Shown here piece by piece: positions 55,976 through 64,000 of a stretch of DNA of 64,000 nt (the first letter of the stretch is position 1; every line of letters begins with the position of its first letter). Source of the stretch: Bradyrhizobium tropiciagri. GTDB lineage: Bacteria > Pseudomonadota > Alphaproteobacteria > Rhizobiales > Xanthobacteraceae. Position numbers and translations under genes: made by a program. The DNA lies in contig NZ_LFLZ01000005.1 in the NCBI RefSeq assembly GCF_001189845.1, forward strand, positions 185,917 through 249,916. Reading direction: 5' to 3'. A model generated the notes under the pieces. It did no database searches. It was given only the letters and a program-made list of their open reading frames with translations, and was not told the origin of the DNA.

Positions 55976-56791
55976 CTAACGCAGCGCCGTCGCGATCAGC
56001 GCGGTGGACGGAATCGAAAAGATGTCGCCAACCCGGCGTCGCTCGATCTCGTCGCGGAAAGCGCGCGCGACTGCCGCGCTCCGGTCCGCATCGAGCCCGC
56101 TCCAATGCGGCATGAACTCGAACAGCTTGTCGATGCCGCCGGGATTGGCGACATTGAGTTTGAAATCGTGGGTGATCTCGGTGACGTCAGGATCGGAGAA
56201 GCCGGCGGCGATCACCGCAGTGGCGAGGCGGGTGGGATCGGCGAGCTCGGCGAGGCCCGTGCAGGGCATCGGCGTGACAGTGTCGGGATAGAGCCGCCGG
56301 ATGATCTGCGACAGCAAGAGATGCACGGCGGCGCCGTCAGCGCTTTTCCAGACCGCAATCGAAGCCGATCCGCCTGGTCGCGTCACCCGCGCCATCTCGC
56401 GCAGGCCGGCGCGCCAGTCCGGAAACAGCATGACGCCGAACACCGATACCGCCGCATCGAAGGCGGCATCGGGCAGATCGAGCGCCTGGCCGTCCATCTG
56501 CCGTGCCTCGATATTCGCCACGCCATGCGCGCGGACCCGTGCCACCATTCCGGAGGAGAAGTCGATCGCGGTGACCGCAGCGCCGGTGCGGGCGGCAGCA
56601 AGCGCCGCGGCACCCGTGCCGGTCGCAACGTCGAGCACTTTCGATGATGGGCCGATCGGGAGCGTTGCGACCGCGGCGTCGGCGAACAGCGTCGTGAACG
56701 GCTGCGACTGCGCCTCATAGGCGGTGACCATCTTGTCCCAGTGCGCGGGATCGTTGTACGGCAACGGTTTCGCCGGCTCACTTGACTGCAT
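55976..56791 (-). CDS. Class I SAM-dependent methyltransferase
   Basis: 271 residues. Motif I is VLDVATGTGAAALAAA (about 52-67), followed by acidic VTAIDFSSGMV and the post-motif LPDAAFDAAVSVFGVMLF, typical of UbiE/Methyltransf_11-type enzymes. The N-terminus YNDPAHWDKMVTAYEAQSQP is shared with a group of Rhizobiales methyltransferases. Substrate unknown. Its start overlaps the end of the Rrf2 regulator by 14 bases, so it is coupled to that gene and controlled with it. Confidence 0.88.
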   Translation of the reverse strand: MQSSEPAKPLPYNDPAHWDKMVTAYEAQSQPFTTLFADAAVATLPIGPSSKVLDVATGTGAAALAAARTGAAVTAIDFSSGMVARVRAHGVANIEARQMDGQALDLPDAAFDAAVSVFGVMLFPDWRAGLREMARVTRPGGSASIAVWKSADGAAVHLLLSQIIRRLYPDTVTPMPCTGLAELADPTRLATAVIAAGFSDPDVTEITHDFKLNVANPGGIDKLFEFMPHWSGLDADRSAAVARAFRDEIERRRVGDIFSIPSTALIATALR

Positions 56792-57241
56792 GAATCTGGT
56801 CCTCGAGGCTCTGTTTATGTTTGGCGAGGCGGCGCTTGAAATCCTTCGCGAGCGCGTCGAGCGTCACTGCGCCGAGACGTTTCAGGAAGAGTGCTTCGAC
56901 CTCGCGAAAGGTGTCGCCGAGCGCGTCGTTGACTGCCTGTTCGACCAGGCAGCCGGGGTTTTCCGAGCGGTGGCCCATCGCAACGATCGTCGGCGCGCGA
57001 CCGCGCGATAGATGTCGGCGAGCGTGATGTCGGCGGGATCGCGCGCCAGCGTCCAGCCGCCGCCGTGGCCCTTCTCGGAGCGGATCAGGCCTTGCTCGCG
57101 CAGGCCCGCCATCACGCGGCGCACCACCACCGGGTTGGTGGCCATCGCCTGGGCGAGTTGCTCCGACGTGACCGGCTCGCCCGCTCCGATCATGTGGAGC
57201 AGGCCATGCAGGACGCTGGACAGGCGGCTATCGCGTATCAT
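56778..57241 (-). pseudogene. Rrf2 family transcriptional regulator, frameshifted
   Basis: ATG 57241 begins [20 protein letters not shown] and gives an Rrf2 winged helix ([20 protein letters not shown], then [22 protein letters not shown]). The frame breaks near 57005; the C-terminal part continues one frame over as [20 protein letters not shown] to the stop at 56778. The break fits GTCGGCGCG reading GTCGCGCG, with one G missing. The repaired protein is about 154 residues. Only one Cys remains, so an iron-sulfur cluster like IscR's is unlikely. It probably regulates itself and the methyltransferase. Confidence 0.83.
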
Positions 57242-57263
57242 GTAACTTCATATGTTACATGAT
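57237..57263. promoter_or_regulatory. Perfect inverted repeat over the Rrf2 start codon
   Basis: Arms ATCATGTAAC (57237-57246) and GTTACATGAT (57254-57263), spaced 7. It covers the start codon at 57239-57241. A strong candidate operator for the Rrf2 regulator. Confidence 0.65.
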
Positions 57264-57378
57264 GGGCGGGGCGTCAAGGGGGGCGAGAACGGCAGGCCGC
57301 GATCTGACATTCGCGTGCCGGATTTGGTGGCGCCGCGCGTTTAATCCCCATCGGGGTCTTGAAGGCGGGGGCGGTATC

Positions 57379-59493
57379 GTGGGCAAGGTGGCGATTGATC
57401 GGATGTTGCTGGATGCGGTGGCGCACTATGGCGCGGGCCGCGCGACGGAGGCCGGCACGCTGTGCGGCGACATCCTCAGCGCCGATCCCGACCACGTTCC
57501 AGCGCTGCACCTGTCCGCCGTCATCGCCTTCGTGACCGATCGCGCCGCGGAAGGCGCGGTGCTTCTGAACCGGGTGTTCAGCCTCGATCCGCAGCATGGA
57601 CCGGCGTTCGGCACGCTCGGCGATGCGCTCGCCGTGAAGGGCGAGCATGAAGGCGCGGTGGCGGCGTTCCAACGCGGCGTGACGCTGCGGCCGAAGGATG
57701 CCGGCCTGCACATCAAGCTCGGCGTGGCGTTGTGCGATCTGTCGCGGTTCGACGAGGCCGAGGCGGCGTTTCGCCGCGCGATCGCGCTCGATCCCGGTCT
57801 GACGCGCGCGCGGTTCAACCTCGCCGTTGCCTTGGCCGGGCAGCAGCGGCCGGTCGAGGCGGAGCAGGCCTATCGCGAGGTGATCGCGCGCGATCCGGCC
57901 TATCGCGGCGTCTGGCTCAATCTCGGCAATGCGCTGGCCGATCAGAAGAAGCACGATGCCGCCGCCACCGCCTATCGCCGCGGGCTCGGCACCGATCCCG
58001 ACAATCCCGGGCTGCATTGCGGCCTTGGCGCGGCGCTCTATCGCCTCGGCCGGCTCGAGGACGCGATCCTGCACTACCGCCGTGCGACGGCGCTCGAGCC
58101 CGGCAACCTCGCGCCGAAGCGCCTGCTTGCCATGGTGCTGCACGAACTCGGTGAGCGCGACGAGGCGGTCCGCATCTACCGGCAGGTCTCGGCCCGTGAT
58201 CAGTCCGATCACGTCATCCTCAACAATCTCGGCGCCTGCCTGTTCGAGCTTGGGCAAGCCGACGAGGCCATCGCCTGCGCCGAGTTCGCGCTGGCGCTCA
58301 AGCCGGACTATGCCGCCGTGCACACCAATCTCGGGATCATCTTCGAGGCGCAGAATCTGGTGGAGGCCGCGGTCGCCGCGCATCGGCGCGCCATCGAGAT
58401 TGAACCCAATTACGCAAAGGGCCATGCCAATCTTGCGGTCGCGCTGCGCAATGCCGGCAAGATCGATGCCGCGCTGGTAGCCTCGCGCCGGGCCATCGCG
58501 CTCGATCCGGATCAGCCGCTGGCGCATTACAACCACGCGCATTTCCTGCTGATGAACGGCGAGTTCGAGGAGGGTTTTGAGGAGTATCAGTGGCGCCGCA
58601 AGACCAAGATGCTCAGTGAAGGCGATCCGGTGTTCGACGAGCCGGAGTGGCAGGGCGAGCCGCTGGCGGGACGCACGCTGCTGCTGTTCGCCGAATACGG
58701 GCTCGGCGATGCCATCAATTTCGTCCGCTATGTGCCGATGCTGGTCGGCAAGGGCGGACGAATCCTTTTGCAGGTGCAGCCGGCGCTGATCGCGCTGCTG
58801 CGGCCGATGCTGCCCGGCGTCGTGGTGTTCGCGCGCGGCGAGTCGTTGCCGCCGTTCGACCTGTAATTGCCGCTGCTCAGCCTGCCGCGGATCTTCCGCA
58901 CCACCGTCGAGACCATTCCCGCGGCGACATCCTATTTGCGGGCGGATGCGGCCAAGCTGGCGCGCTGGCGCGAGGCGCTCAGCGGCGTGTCCGCGTTGAA
59001 GGTCGGCGTGGTCTGGGCCGGCAATCCCAGGCACAAGGGCGACTGCCAACGCTCGCTGCCGGCGGCCGCCGTGCTGCCGCGGCTGGTCGCACCTGGCGTC
59101 CAGCTCTACAGCCTGCAGAAGGAGCCGCGGCCCGACGATGCTCCGGTGCTGCGGCGTCTCGGTCCCGATATCGTCGACCTCGCGCCGACGCTCGGCGATT
59201 TCGCCGACACCGCGGCGGCGGTCTGCGCGCTCGATCTCGTCATTGCCGTCGACACCTCGGTGGCGCATCTCGCCGGGGCGCTGGGCCGCCCGGTCTGGAT
59301 GCTGTGTCCCTATGCGCTCGATTGGCGCTGGCTGCGCGACCGCGCCGACACGCCCTGGTATCCGACCATGCGGCTGTTCCGCCAGGACAAGCCGCAGGCC
59401 TGGGAGCGCGTGCTGGCGCGGATGTCGGACGAACTCGCGCGTGTCGCGGCCGGCGAGCGCGAGTTGCTGTTGCCGTCTCGTTTGGCGCGTTGA
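57379..59493 (+). pseudogene. TPR protein with glycosyltransferase-9-like C-terminus, in-frame stop
   Basis: GTG 57379 follows a GGGGGCGG stretch. About ten TPR-type repeats cover residues 10-390 (AEAAFRRAIALDPGLTRARF and similar). The C-terminal part has LLLFAEYGLGDAINFVRYVP and, after an interruption, VGVVWAGNPRHKGD, LDLVIAVDTSVAHLAGALG and DTPWYPTMRLFRQ. That is the heptosyltransferase-like domain common to this TPR family. At 58864 a TAA (CTG TAA TTG) interrupts an otherwise continuous frame between PPFDL and PLLSLPRIF; CAA would restore it. Possible split gene or sequencing error. Likely envelope or protein glycosylation function, unproven. Confidence 0.82.
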
Positions 59494-59500
59494 CCGGCCA

Positions 59501-61231
59501 TCACCCCACGCTCATTCCCTGCGCGCCGCCGAGCAGCTTCACGTTGAGCCGGCCGCCGTCGAACAGCATCTCGTTCAGCGCGCCGTCGATGTCTTCAGCG
59601 GTGACATCCCGGCCTTCTCCGCGCGCGATGCTCGCCTGGGCGATACGGCGCATCAGCTCCTTGATGAAGGCAGCGCTGACGCCGGCGGTGCGCTGCACCG
59701 CTGCATCGATGACGGGCGGTTCGAGCGGCAGGCCACGGCCGTAGAGCCGGATCAGCTTGCCGCGGCCGGTCTCGTCGGGCAGCGGCACTTCGATCGCCTG
59801 GTCGATGCGGCCGGGCCGGCCGGCGAGCGCGCCTTCCAGTTCTTCGGGGCGGTTGGTGGTCAGCACGAACAGGATGTCGCAATCCTCCTTCAGGCCGTCC
59901 ATCTCGTTGAGCAGCTTGTTGAGCAGGGATTCCTCGCACGGTCCGCCCATGTCCTCGCGATCGCGCGCGATCAAATCGACGTCCTCGATCACCACTATGG
60001 TCGGCTGCAGCAGCCGTGCGAGGCTCATATAGGCGCCGAGCAGTCCGACCTGTTCGGCGGTGATGATCAGCGTGGTGTGGCCAGGCAGATTGGTGGCGAG
60101 ATAGCGAATGGTGTGGGTCTTGCCGGTGCCGGACGGGCCGTAGAGCAGGATGCCCTTGCGGGTCGACTGGCCGAGCTTGCGCAGCAGATCGCGGCTGTCG
60201 ACGAAGTCGAGCACGTTGCGGTCGAGCAGCCGCAGCGTCCGTTCCGGTAGGATCACGTCATCGCGCGCGACCGTCGGCAGACGATGCACGGTCACGCCGC
60301 GCGCGCGGCCGCGATAGTCGGCGGCATCTTCCGGCGACAGGATCTTGCCGCGATAGGATCGCGCCGCATGCACGGCCGCTTCCAGCTCCGCAAAGGTCCG
60401 CTGCACCAACGCGTTTCCGGCGGCGCCTGCGGGCACCGCGAGTTCGATCCGCAAGCCCGGCTCGGTCTGATAATCACGATGGTAGCTGAGCAGCACCGCA
60501 TAGCGCAGCTCTTCGGTCTGGCATAGCCACAAGCCGTTGGTCAGGCATTTCACCGACTCGGGCTCGCCAACGTCGACGTCGTGATACTGCGGCGGCGCGA
60601 TTGGCGGTGCGTTGCGGCTGTTCTCCATCAGCGAGGCAATCGCGAGGGTCTCATAGCGGTGTTGCTCATGAATGCCGAAGAAATGGATCGGCGCATCGAA
60701 CAATTTGTCGATCGCGATCTGAACGTCCGCTCGCATGTGACGGGGAAATTGCCGCGACCGGGTCATGATCTGGTTGCGCGGCGTTCCGGCAAAATGCCAA
60801 TCGAGCGCCATGAAGGCATATCTGAACTCCTCGCTCGGCAGATTTTCCGAGCTTGCCCGTGCGGCGATCAGGCAGTTGCCGCACAGGCAGACATTCCGGC
60901 GGATGAGAAACACGTCGGTCACGGGCTCCAGCGCGCCACAGAGATCGCACGGCCGGGCCGCGTCGGCGGCTGACGCGGTGATCAGCAATGGATGCCCGTT
61001 GCTGCGGATCAGCTGTTGGGCGGACTCCAGCAGTGCCTTGGCCACCGTCGCGGGATAGGCGCCGCATGCGAATCCGTCCTGGGCCTCGATTCGCGCGGTG
61101 ACGGCAATCGCTTCCTTCCGGGATTTGCCGAATACCGTGCGCAGCAGGTTGCGCATGAATTCCAGCGGCGTTTGGTCGTCATCATGAATGAAGAGCCGGA
61201 CCGGACCGTCGTCGCTGAACACGTCGTGCAT
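59501..61231 (-). CDS. ClpS-like adaptor domain fused to zinc finger and AAA+ ATPase
   Basis: 576 residues from ATG 61231 (GAGG five bases upstream). Residues 11-87 read as a ClpS fold: FIHDDDQTPLEFMRNLL, FGKSRKEAIAVTARIEA, then FACGAYPATVAKALLESAQQ and NGHPLLITAS. Next is a four-Cys finger (C95-x2-C98, C117-x2-C120) like the ClpX zinc domain. After a middle region, the AAA+ module has Walker A GPSGTGKT (365-372), Walker B-type VVIEDVDLIA (413-422), sensor TTNRPEE and arginine-finger GRPGRID (471-477). By eye, the degron-pocket positions equivalent to E. coli ClpS N34 and H66 are Asp and Glu. No peptidase gene is adjacent. A LexA box precedes it. Confidence 0.85.
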   Translation of the reverse strand: MHDVFSDDGPVRLFIHDDDQTPLEFMRNLLRTVFGKSRKEAIAVTARIEAQDGFACGAYPATVAKALLESAQQLIRSNGHPLLITASAADAARPCDLCGALEPVTDVFLIRRNVCLCGNCLIAARASSENLPSEEFRYAFMALDWHFAGTPRNQIMTRSRQFPRHMRADVQIAIDKLFDAPIHFFGIHEQHRYETLAIASLMENSRNAPPIAPPQYHDVDVGEPESVKCLTNGLWLCQTEELRYAVLLSYHRDYQTEPGLRIELAVPAGAAGNALVQRTFAELEAAVHAARSYRGKILSPEDAADYRGRARGVTVHRLPTVARDDVILPERTLRLLDRNVLDFVDSRDLLRKLGQSTRKGILLYGPSGTGKTHTIRYLATNLPGHTTLIITAEQVGLLGAYMSLARLLQPTIVVIEDVDLIARDREDMGGPCEESLLNKLLNEMDGLKEDCDILFVLTTNRPEELEGALAGRPGRIDQAIEVPLPDETGRGKLIRLYGRGLPLEPPVIDAAVQRTAGVSAAFIKELMRRIAQASIARGEGRDVTAEDIDGALNEMLFDGGRLNVKLLGGAQGMSVG

Positions 61232-61260
61232 GAACACCTCGAAACGCAATCGGAACCAAA

Positions 61261-61275
61261 GAACAAAATGAGAAC
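61261..61275 (-). promoter_or_regulatory. LexA (SOS) box upstream of the ClpS-AAA+ gene
   Basis: GTTCTCATTTTGTTC on the minus strand (GAAC-N7-GAAC on the plus strand) matches the known alphaproteobacterial LexA operator GTTC-N7-GTTC exactly in its direct repeats and spacing. It lies 30 bases before the ATG at 61231. Confidence 0.75.
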
Positions 61276-61299
61276 ATCATGGCGATCGGCCGGCGTCAA
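61271..61299 (-). promoter_or_regulatory. Possible sigma-70-type promoter overlapping the SOS box
   Basis: TTGACG (61299-61294) at 17-base spacing from TGTTCT (61276-61271). The -10 is weak, but its overlap with the LexA box would allow repression. Confidence 0.4.
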
Positions 61300-61556
61300 G
61301 CGAAAGATTGTTCCGCCTCAGCCCTGGCGTGTGGTGCGTCGATCGGCCGGCGCAGCCGGGAACGCGCTGGATGCGTAAACGCCGCTCAACACTTGTGACG
61401 TTTGTGTTGCGGCAAATGCCAAAACATGGCCGCCACAGCGGCAAACTTCCGACACATCATCGGGGCGAAAAGGGGCGATCCGACATGGCGCGAGCGCGAG
61501 AGCTGATTCCTTGCAGGGATGGGCCGTCGCGCAATGACTTTTAATAAGAGGCCCTC

Positions 61557-63911
61557 GTGTCGCACACATTTCGTTTTGCGATCCTTCTCGTCCTCACCCT
61601 GTTCGTCTCTCCCGCGCTTGCGCAGCCGGCCGCCAAGCCGGCGCCGCCGCAACCCAGTACCAGTGATGCACTGACGCCGGAGCAGGCGAAGCGCGCGCTC
61701 GAGACGTTGCAGGACGACAAGAAGCGCGGCGAGATCATCAACACGCTGCGCGCCATCGCCAAGGCTTCGCCGCAGGCTGCTGCCCAGCCCGCGGCTGCGG
61801 AGCCGGCGCCCGAGCAACATTCGCCAATCCCGCTCACGGCCGACAGTCTAGGCGCGCAGCTCCTGCTGATGGTGTCGGAACAGGTCGGCGAGATGTCGCG
61901 CGAGGTTGCCGACGTCGCGCGCACGCTGACGCATTTCCCGGCGTTCTATTACTGGTTCGTGCGTACCGCCAACGATCCGGACGCCTATGGCCTCCTGATC
62001 GATATCGCCTGGAAGCTGGCGCTGGTGTTCGGCTGCGCGCTCGTTGCCGAATGGGTGGTGTTCCGCCTGATCAAGCGGCCGGTCGCGTTCCTCGAAGCGC
62101 GGCTGCCGCAGACCGCGCGCGTTCCGGTGCCGGTGCTAGCCAGCGCCGATCCGCCGTCGTCGGTTGCCGACGTCACGCCGACGCCTGAGTCGCATCGGCG
62201 CCGGCTCAGCTTGGCGCGCGCCTGGCAGTCGCTGGTCCGGCTGCCCTTCGTGCTCGGCCGCCTGCTGCTCGAATTGCTGCCGGTGGTGGTGTTCGGCGGC
62301 ATCGCCACCGCGCTGCTCGGCACCGAGATCGGCGACCAGTCGACCACGCGGCTCGTGATCCTCGCCGTCGTCAATGCCTATGTGTTCTCGCGCGTCCTGA
62401 TCTGCGCGGTGCGCGCGCTGGCAGGGCCGTTCGGTCTGTTTCGTGTTCGGGCCGAGACCGCGGCCTATATCGAGATCTGGGCGCGGCGCATCGTTGCCGT
62501 CGGCGTCTCCGGCATCGCCTTCGCCAATGTCGCGCTGCTGCTCGGGCTGCATCGCGCCGGCTATGCCGCGCTGATCCGGCTGGTGATGCTGGTCGTGCAT
62601 CTCTTCGTCGTCGTCATCATCCTGCAGTGCCGCCGCCAGGTCGCCGAATTCATCCGCGCACCGGCCGATCGCACCGGCCTTGCGGCGCGGACGCGCAACC
62701 GGCTCGCGGCGCTCTGGCATGTGCTGGCGATCGCGCTCGATCTCGCGCTGTGGGCGGTGTGGGCGCTCAACATCCGCAACGGCTATTCGCTGCTGCTGCA
62801 ATATTTCGTCGGCACCATCGCGGTGCTGCTGGTCACGCGTCTCGTCACCATGGTGGTACTCAGCCTGATCGACCGCGGCTTCCGCATCAGCCCGGAGCTG
62901 ATCCAGCGCTTCCCGGGGCTGGAGACCCGCGCCAACCGCTATCTGCCGCTGCTGCGCAAGGTGGTCACGACGGTGATCGCGCTGATCGGCTTCGTCGCGC
63001 TGCTCGAGGTCTGGGGTGTCGACGCCATCGTCTGGTTCTATGGCGGCCAGATCGGCTCCCGCCTGATCTCGGCGCTGGTGACGATCGGCATCGCGGCGCT
63101 CGCCGCGGCGGTGATCTGGGAGGTCGCCAACGCGCTGATGGACCGGCAGATCGACACGCTGTCGCGCGAGGGGCATTACGCCCGCGCCGCGCGGTTGCGC
63201 ACCTTCCAGCCGATGCTGCGCACTGCGCTGTTCTGCATGATCGTCGCGGTGGTCGGGCTCACCGCGCTCAGCGAGATCGGGGTCAATGTCGCGCCGCTGC
63301 TCGCCGGCGCCGGCATCGTCGGCATCGCGATCGGCTTCGGTTCGCAGAAGCTGGTGCAGGACCTGATCACCGGGCTGTTCCTCCTGATCGAGAACACCGT
63401 GCAGGTCGGCGACACCGTCACGGTGTCGGGCCTCTCGGGCGTGGTCGAGAACGTCTCGATCCGCACCATGCGGCTGCGTGCCGGCGACGGCTCGGTGCAT
63501 GTCGTGCCGTTCAGCGCGGTGACGACGATCACCAATTCCAGCCGCGGCGCGGGCAATGCCGCTGTCAGTGTCAACGTGTCCTACAAGGAAGATACCGACC
63601 GCGCCGGTGAGGTGCTGAAGGACATCGTCGCGCAGATGCGTCAGGAGACCGCGTATCGTGCATTTATCCGCGGCGACCTCGAATTGTGGGGCGTCGACAA
63701 GGTCGACGGCTCGGTGGTGACCATCGTCGGCCAGATCCGCTGCACCGACAGCGGCCGCTGGTCGGTGCAGCGCGAGTTCAACCGCCGCATGAAGCGGCGC
63801 TTCCAGGAGGAAGGCATCGAGATCGCCTCGATGGGCCAGACCATCCTGATGCAGCTCCCGCCGCCCTCCGAGCCGGACAACAACGCGATGCCGCGCCGCG
63901 CGGCGGGGTAG
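61557..63911 (+). CDS. Large MscS-family mechanosensitive channel
   Basis: 784 residues. The signal peptide (FAILLVLTLFVSPALAQ) is followed by a helical periplasmic domain with an Ala/Pro linker, then about nine to eleven membrane helices and the MscS core. Pore helix LLAGAGIVGIAIGFGSQKLVQDLITGLF (about 580-608) is unmistakable, followed by the beta domain (GDTVTVSGLSGVVENVSIRTM) and the cytosolic vestibule. The architecture resembles E. coli YbiO/YnaI-type large channels. GTG 61557 follows AAGAGG. It is divergent from the ClpS-AAA+ gene and would protect against osmotic downshock. Confidence 0.93.
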   Translation: MSHTFRFAILLVLTLFVSPALAQPAAKPAPPQPSTSDALTPEQAKRALETLQDDKKRGEIINTLRAIAKASPQAAAQPAAAEPAPEQHSPIPLTADSLGAQLLLMVSEQVGEMSREVADVARTLTHFPAFYYWFVRTANDPDAYGLLIDIAWKLALVFGCALVAEWVVFRLIKRPVAFLEARLPQTARVPVPVLASADPPSSVADVTPTPESHRRRLSLARAWQSLVRLPFVLGRLLLELLPVVVFGGIATALLGTEIGDQSTTRLVILAVVNAYVFSRVLICAVRALAGPFGLFRVRAETAAYIEIWARRIVAVGVSGIAFANVALLLGLHRAGYAALIRLVMLVVHLFVVVIILQCRRQVAEFIRAPADRTGLAARTRNRLAALWHVLAIALDLALWAVWALNIRNGYSLLLQYFVGTIAVLLVTRLVTMVVLSLIDRGFRISPELIQRFPGLETRANRYLPLLRKVVTTVIALIGFVALLEVWGVDAIVWFYGGQIGSRLISALVTIGIAALAAAVIWEVANALMDRQIDTLSREGHYARAARLRTFQPMLRTALFCMIVAVVGLTALSEIGVNVAPLLAGAGIVGIAIGFGSQKLVQDLITGLFLLIENTVQVGDTVTVSGLSGVVENVSIRTMRLRAGDGSVHVVPFSAVTTITNSSRGAGNAAVSVNVSYKEDTDRAGEVLKDIVAQMRQETAYRAFIRGDLELWGVDKVDGSVVTIVGQIRCTDSGRWSVQREFNRRMKRRFQEEGIEIASMGQTILMQLPPPSEPDNNAMPRRAAG

Positions 63912-63916
63912 CTTCA

Positions 63917-63981
63917 CCTCGCCCCGCTTGCGGGGAGAGGTCGGATCGCATCGAAGATGCGATCCGGGTGAGGGGGAGTCT
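63917..63981. repeat. REP-like intergenic element with two hairpins
   Basis: First hairpin CCTCgCCCCGCttGCGGGGaGAGG (63917-63940); second GGATCGCATC-gaa-GATGCGATCC (63943-63965); then GGGTGAGGGGGAGTCT. Repeats of this shape are very common after genes in Bradyrhizobium-type genomes (from memory). It may also end the MscS transcript. Confidence 0.75.
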
Positions 63982-64000
63982 CCGCGAGGTACAATTATCA

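Larger units (their letters stand above)
61232..61556. other. Divergent promoter region of ClpS-AAA+ and MscS genes
   Basis: About 325 bases between the two divergent starts. Contains the SOS box and promoter listed separately near its left end. The rest shows no coding frame or further structure that I can support. Confidence 0.55.

Noticed and set aside
57274..59268. 664-codon minus-strand frame opposite the TPR gene
   Set aside because: Antisense artefact of repetitive TPR codons. I considered whether it meant the TPR frame was wrong, but the TPR and glycosyltransferase motifs are decisive.

Overview
The window is GC-rich bacterial chromosome with dense, short-spaced operons. It most resembles an alphaproteobacterium of the Bradyrhizobium / Nitrobacteraceae group. 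The evidence is a 180-kDa-type NAD-glutamate dehydrogenase, FecI/FecR regulation, a DUF3597 protein, several small secreted proteins of the kind common in that group, a GAAC-N7-GAAC (alphaproteobacterial LexA) box, and at least three copies of an intergenic palindrome that I associate with this group from memory. I see no rRNA, tRNA, insertion sequence, CRISPR array, prophage or replication origin.

Layout. 1-3052 (minus): 5' part of NAD-glutamate dehydrogenase, then a YgiQ radical SAM protein. 3.5-12.2 kb: a YadA-like trimeric adhesin with a small exported partner, a LuxR-type regulator, an SDR + glutathionyl-hydroquinone reductase pair facing a LysR regulator, a sterol-desaturase-like hydroxylase with a small membrane protein, and an SH3-like secreted protein. 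12.3-19.8 kb (minus): a TetR-headed ribose-type ABC importer operon with an unusual permease-beta-propeller fusion and a second beta-propeller protein. 20.2-35.4 kb (plus): STN and TonB proteins, an ECF sigma/FecR pair, then a block of about 10.7 kb encoding a two-POTRA FhaC/ShlB-like outer-membrane protein, a DUF2341/LamG-ExbB fusion, ExbD, TonB, a large porin, a coiled-coil protein, a parvulin PPIase, a YbjN-like protein and a lytic transglycosylase. No TonB-dependent receptor is present. 35.8-42.6 kb: an AraC regulator divergent from a fatty acid-to-polyhydroxyalkanoate operon (acyl-CoA ligase, MaoC/PhaJ-like hydratase, class II-like PHA synthase, PhaZ-like depolymerase, phasin). 42.7-45.4 kb (minus): MarR-isochorismatase-like-membrane protein-MFS operon. 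45.6-49 kb: alginate-lyase-like protein and a NarL-type two-component system. 49.2-51.8 kb: a three-gene module of coiled-coil protein, transmembrane OmpA protein with a roadblock/longin-like cytosolic region, and a Rab/Ras-like small GTPase. 52-64 kb: DUF3597, MscL, an IPT/Ig autotransporter-like protein, an Rrf2 regulator with a methyltransferase, a TPR-glycosyltransferase-like gene broken by a stop, a ClpS-zinc finger-AAA+ fusion preceded by an SOS box, and a large MscS-family channel.

The strongest leads are: (1) the ClpS-AAA+ fusion with a LexA box 30 bp upstream; (2) the small GTPase / transmembrane OmpA module, which could couple a cytosolic GTPase switch to the cell wall; (3) the receptor-less Ton-type machine built around an FhaC-like protein and an ExbB with its own exported sugar-binding-like domain.

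Caution on quality: five genes (GS-HQR, ABC ATPase, ABC binding protein, FhaC-like protein, Rrf2) carry seven single-base deletions in total. Each is repaired by restoring one G in a GGC/GCC context, which looks more like systematic consensus error than true decay. The TPR gene carries an in-frame TAA that would be CAA after one C-to-T change. Product calls were made by reading motifs, without database searches.
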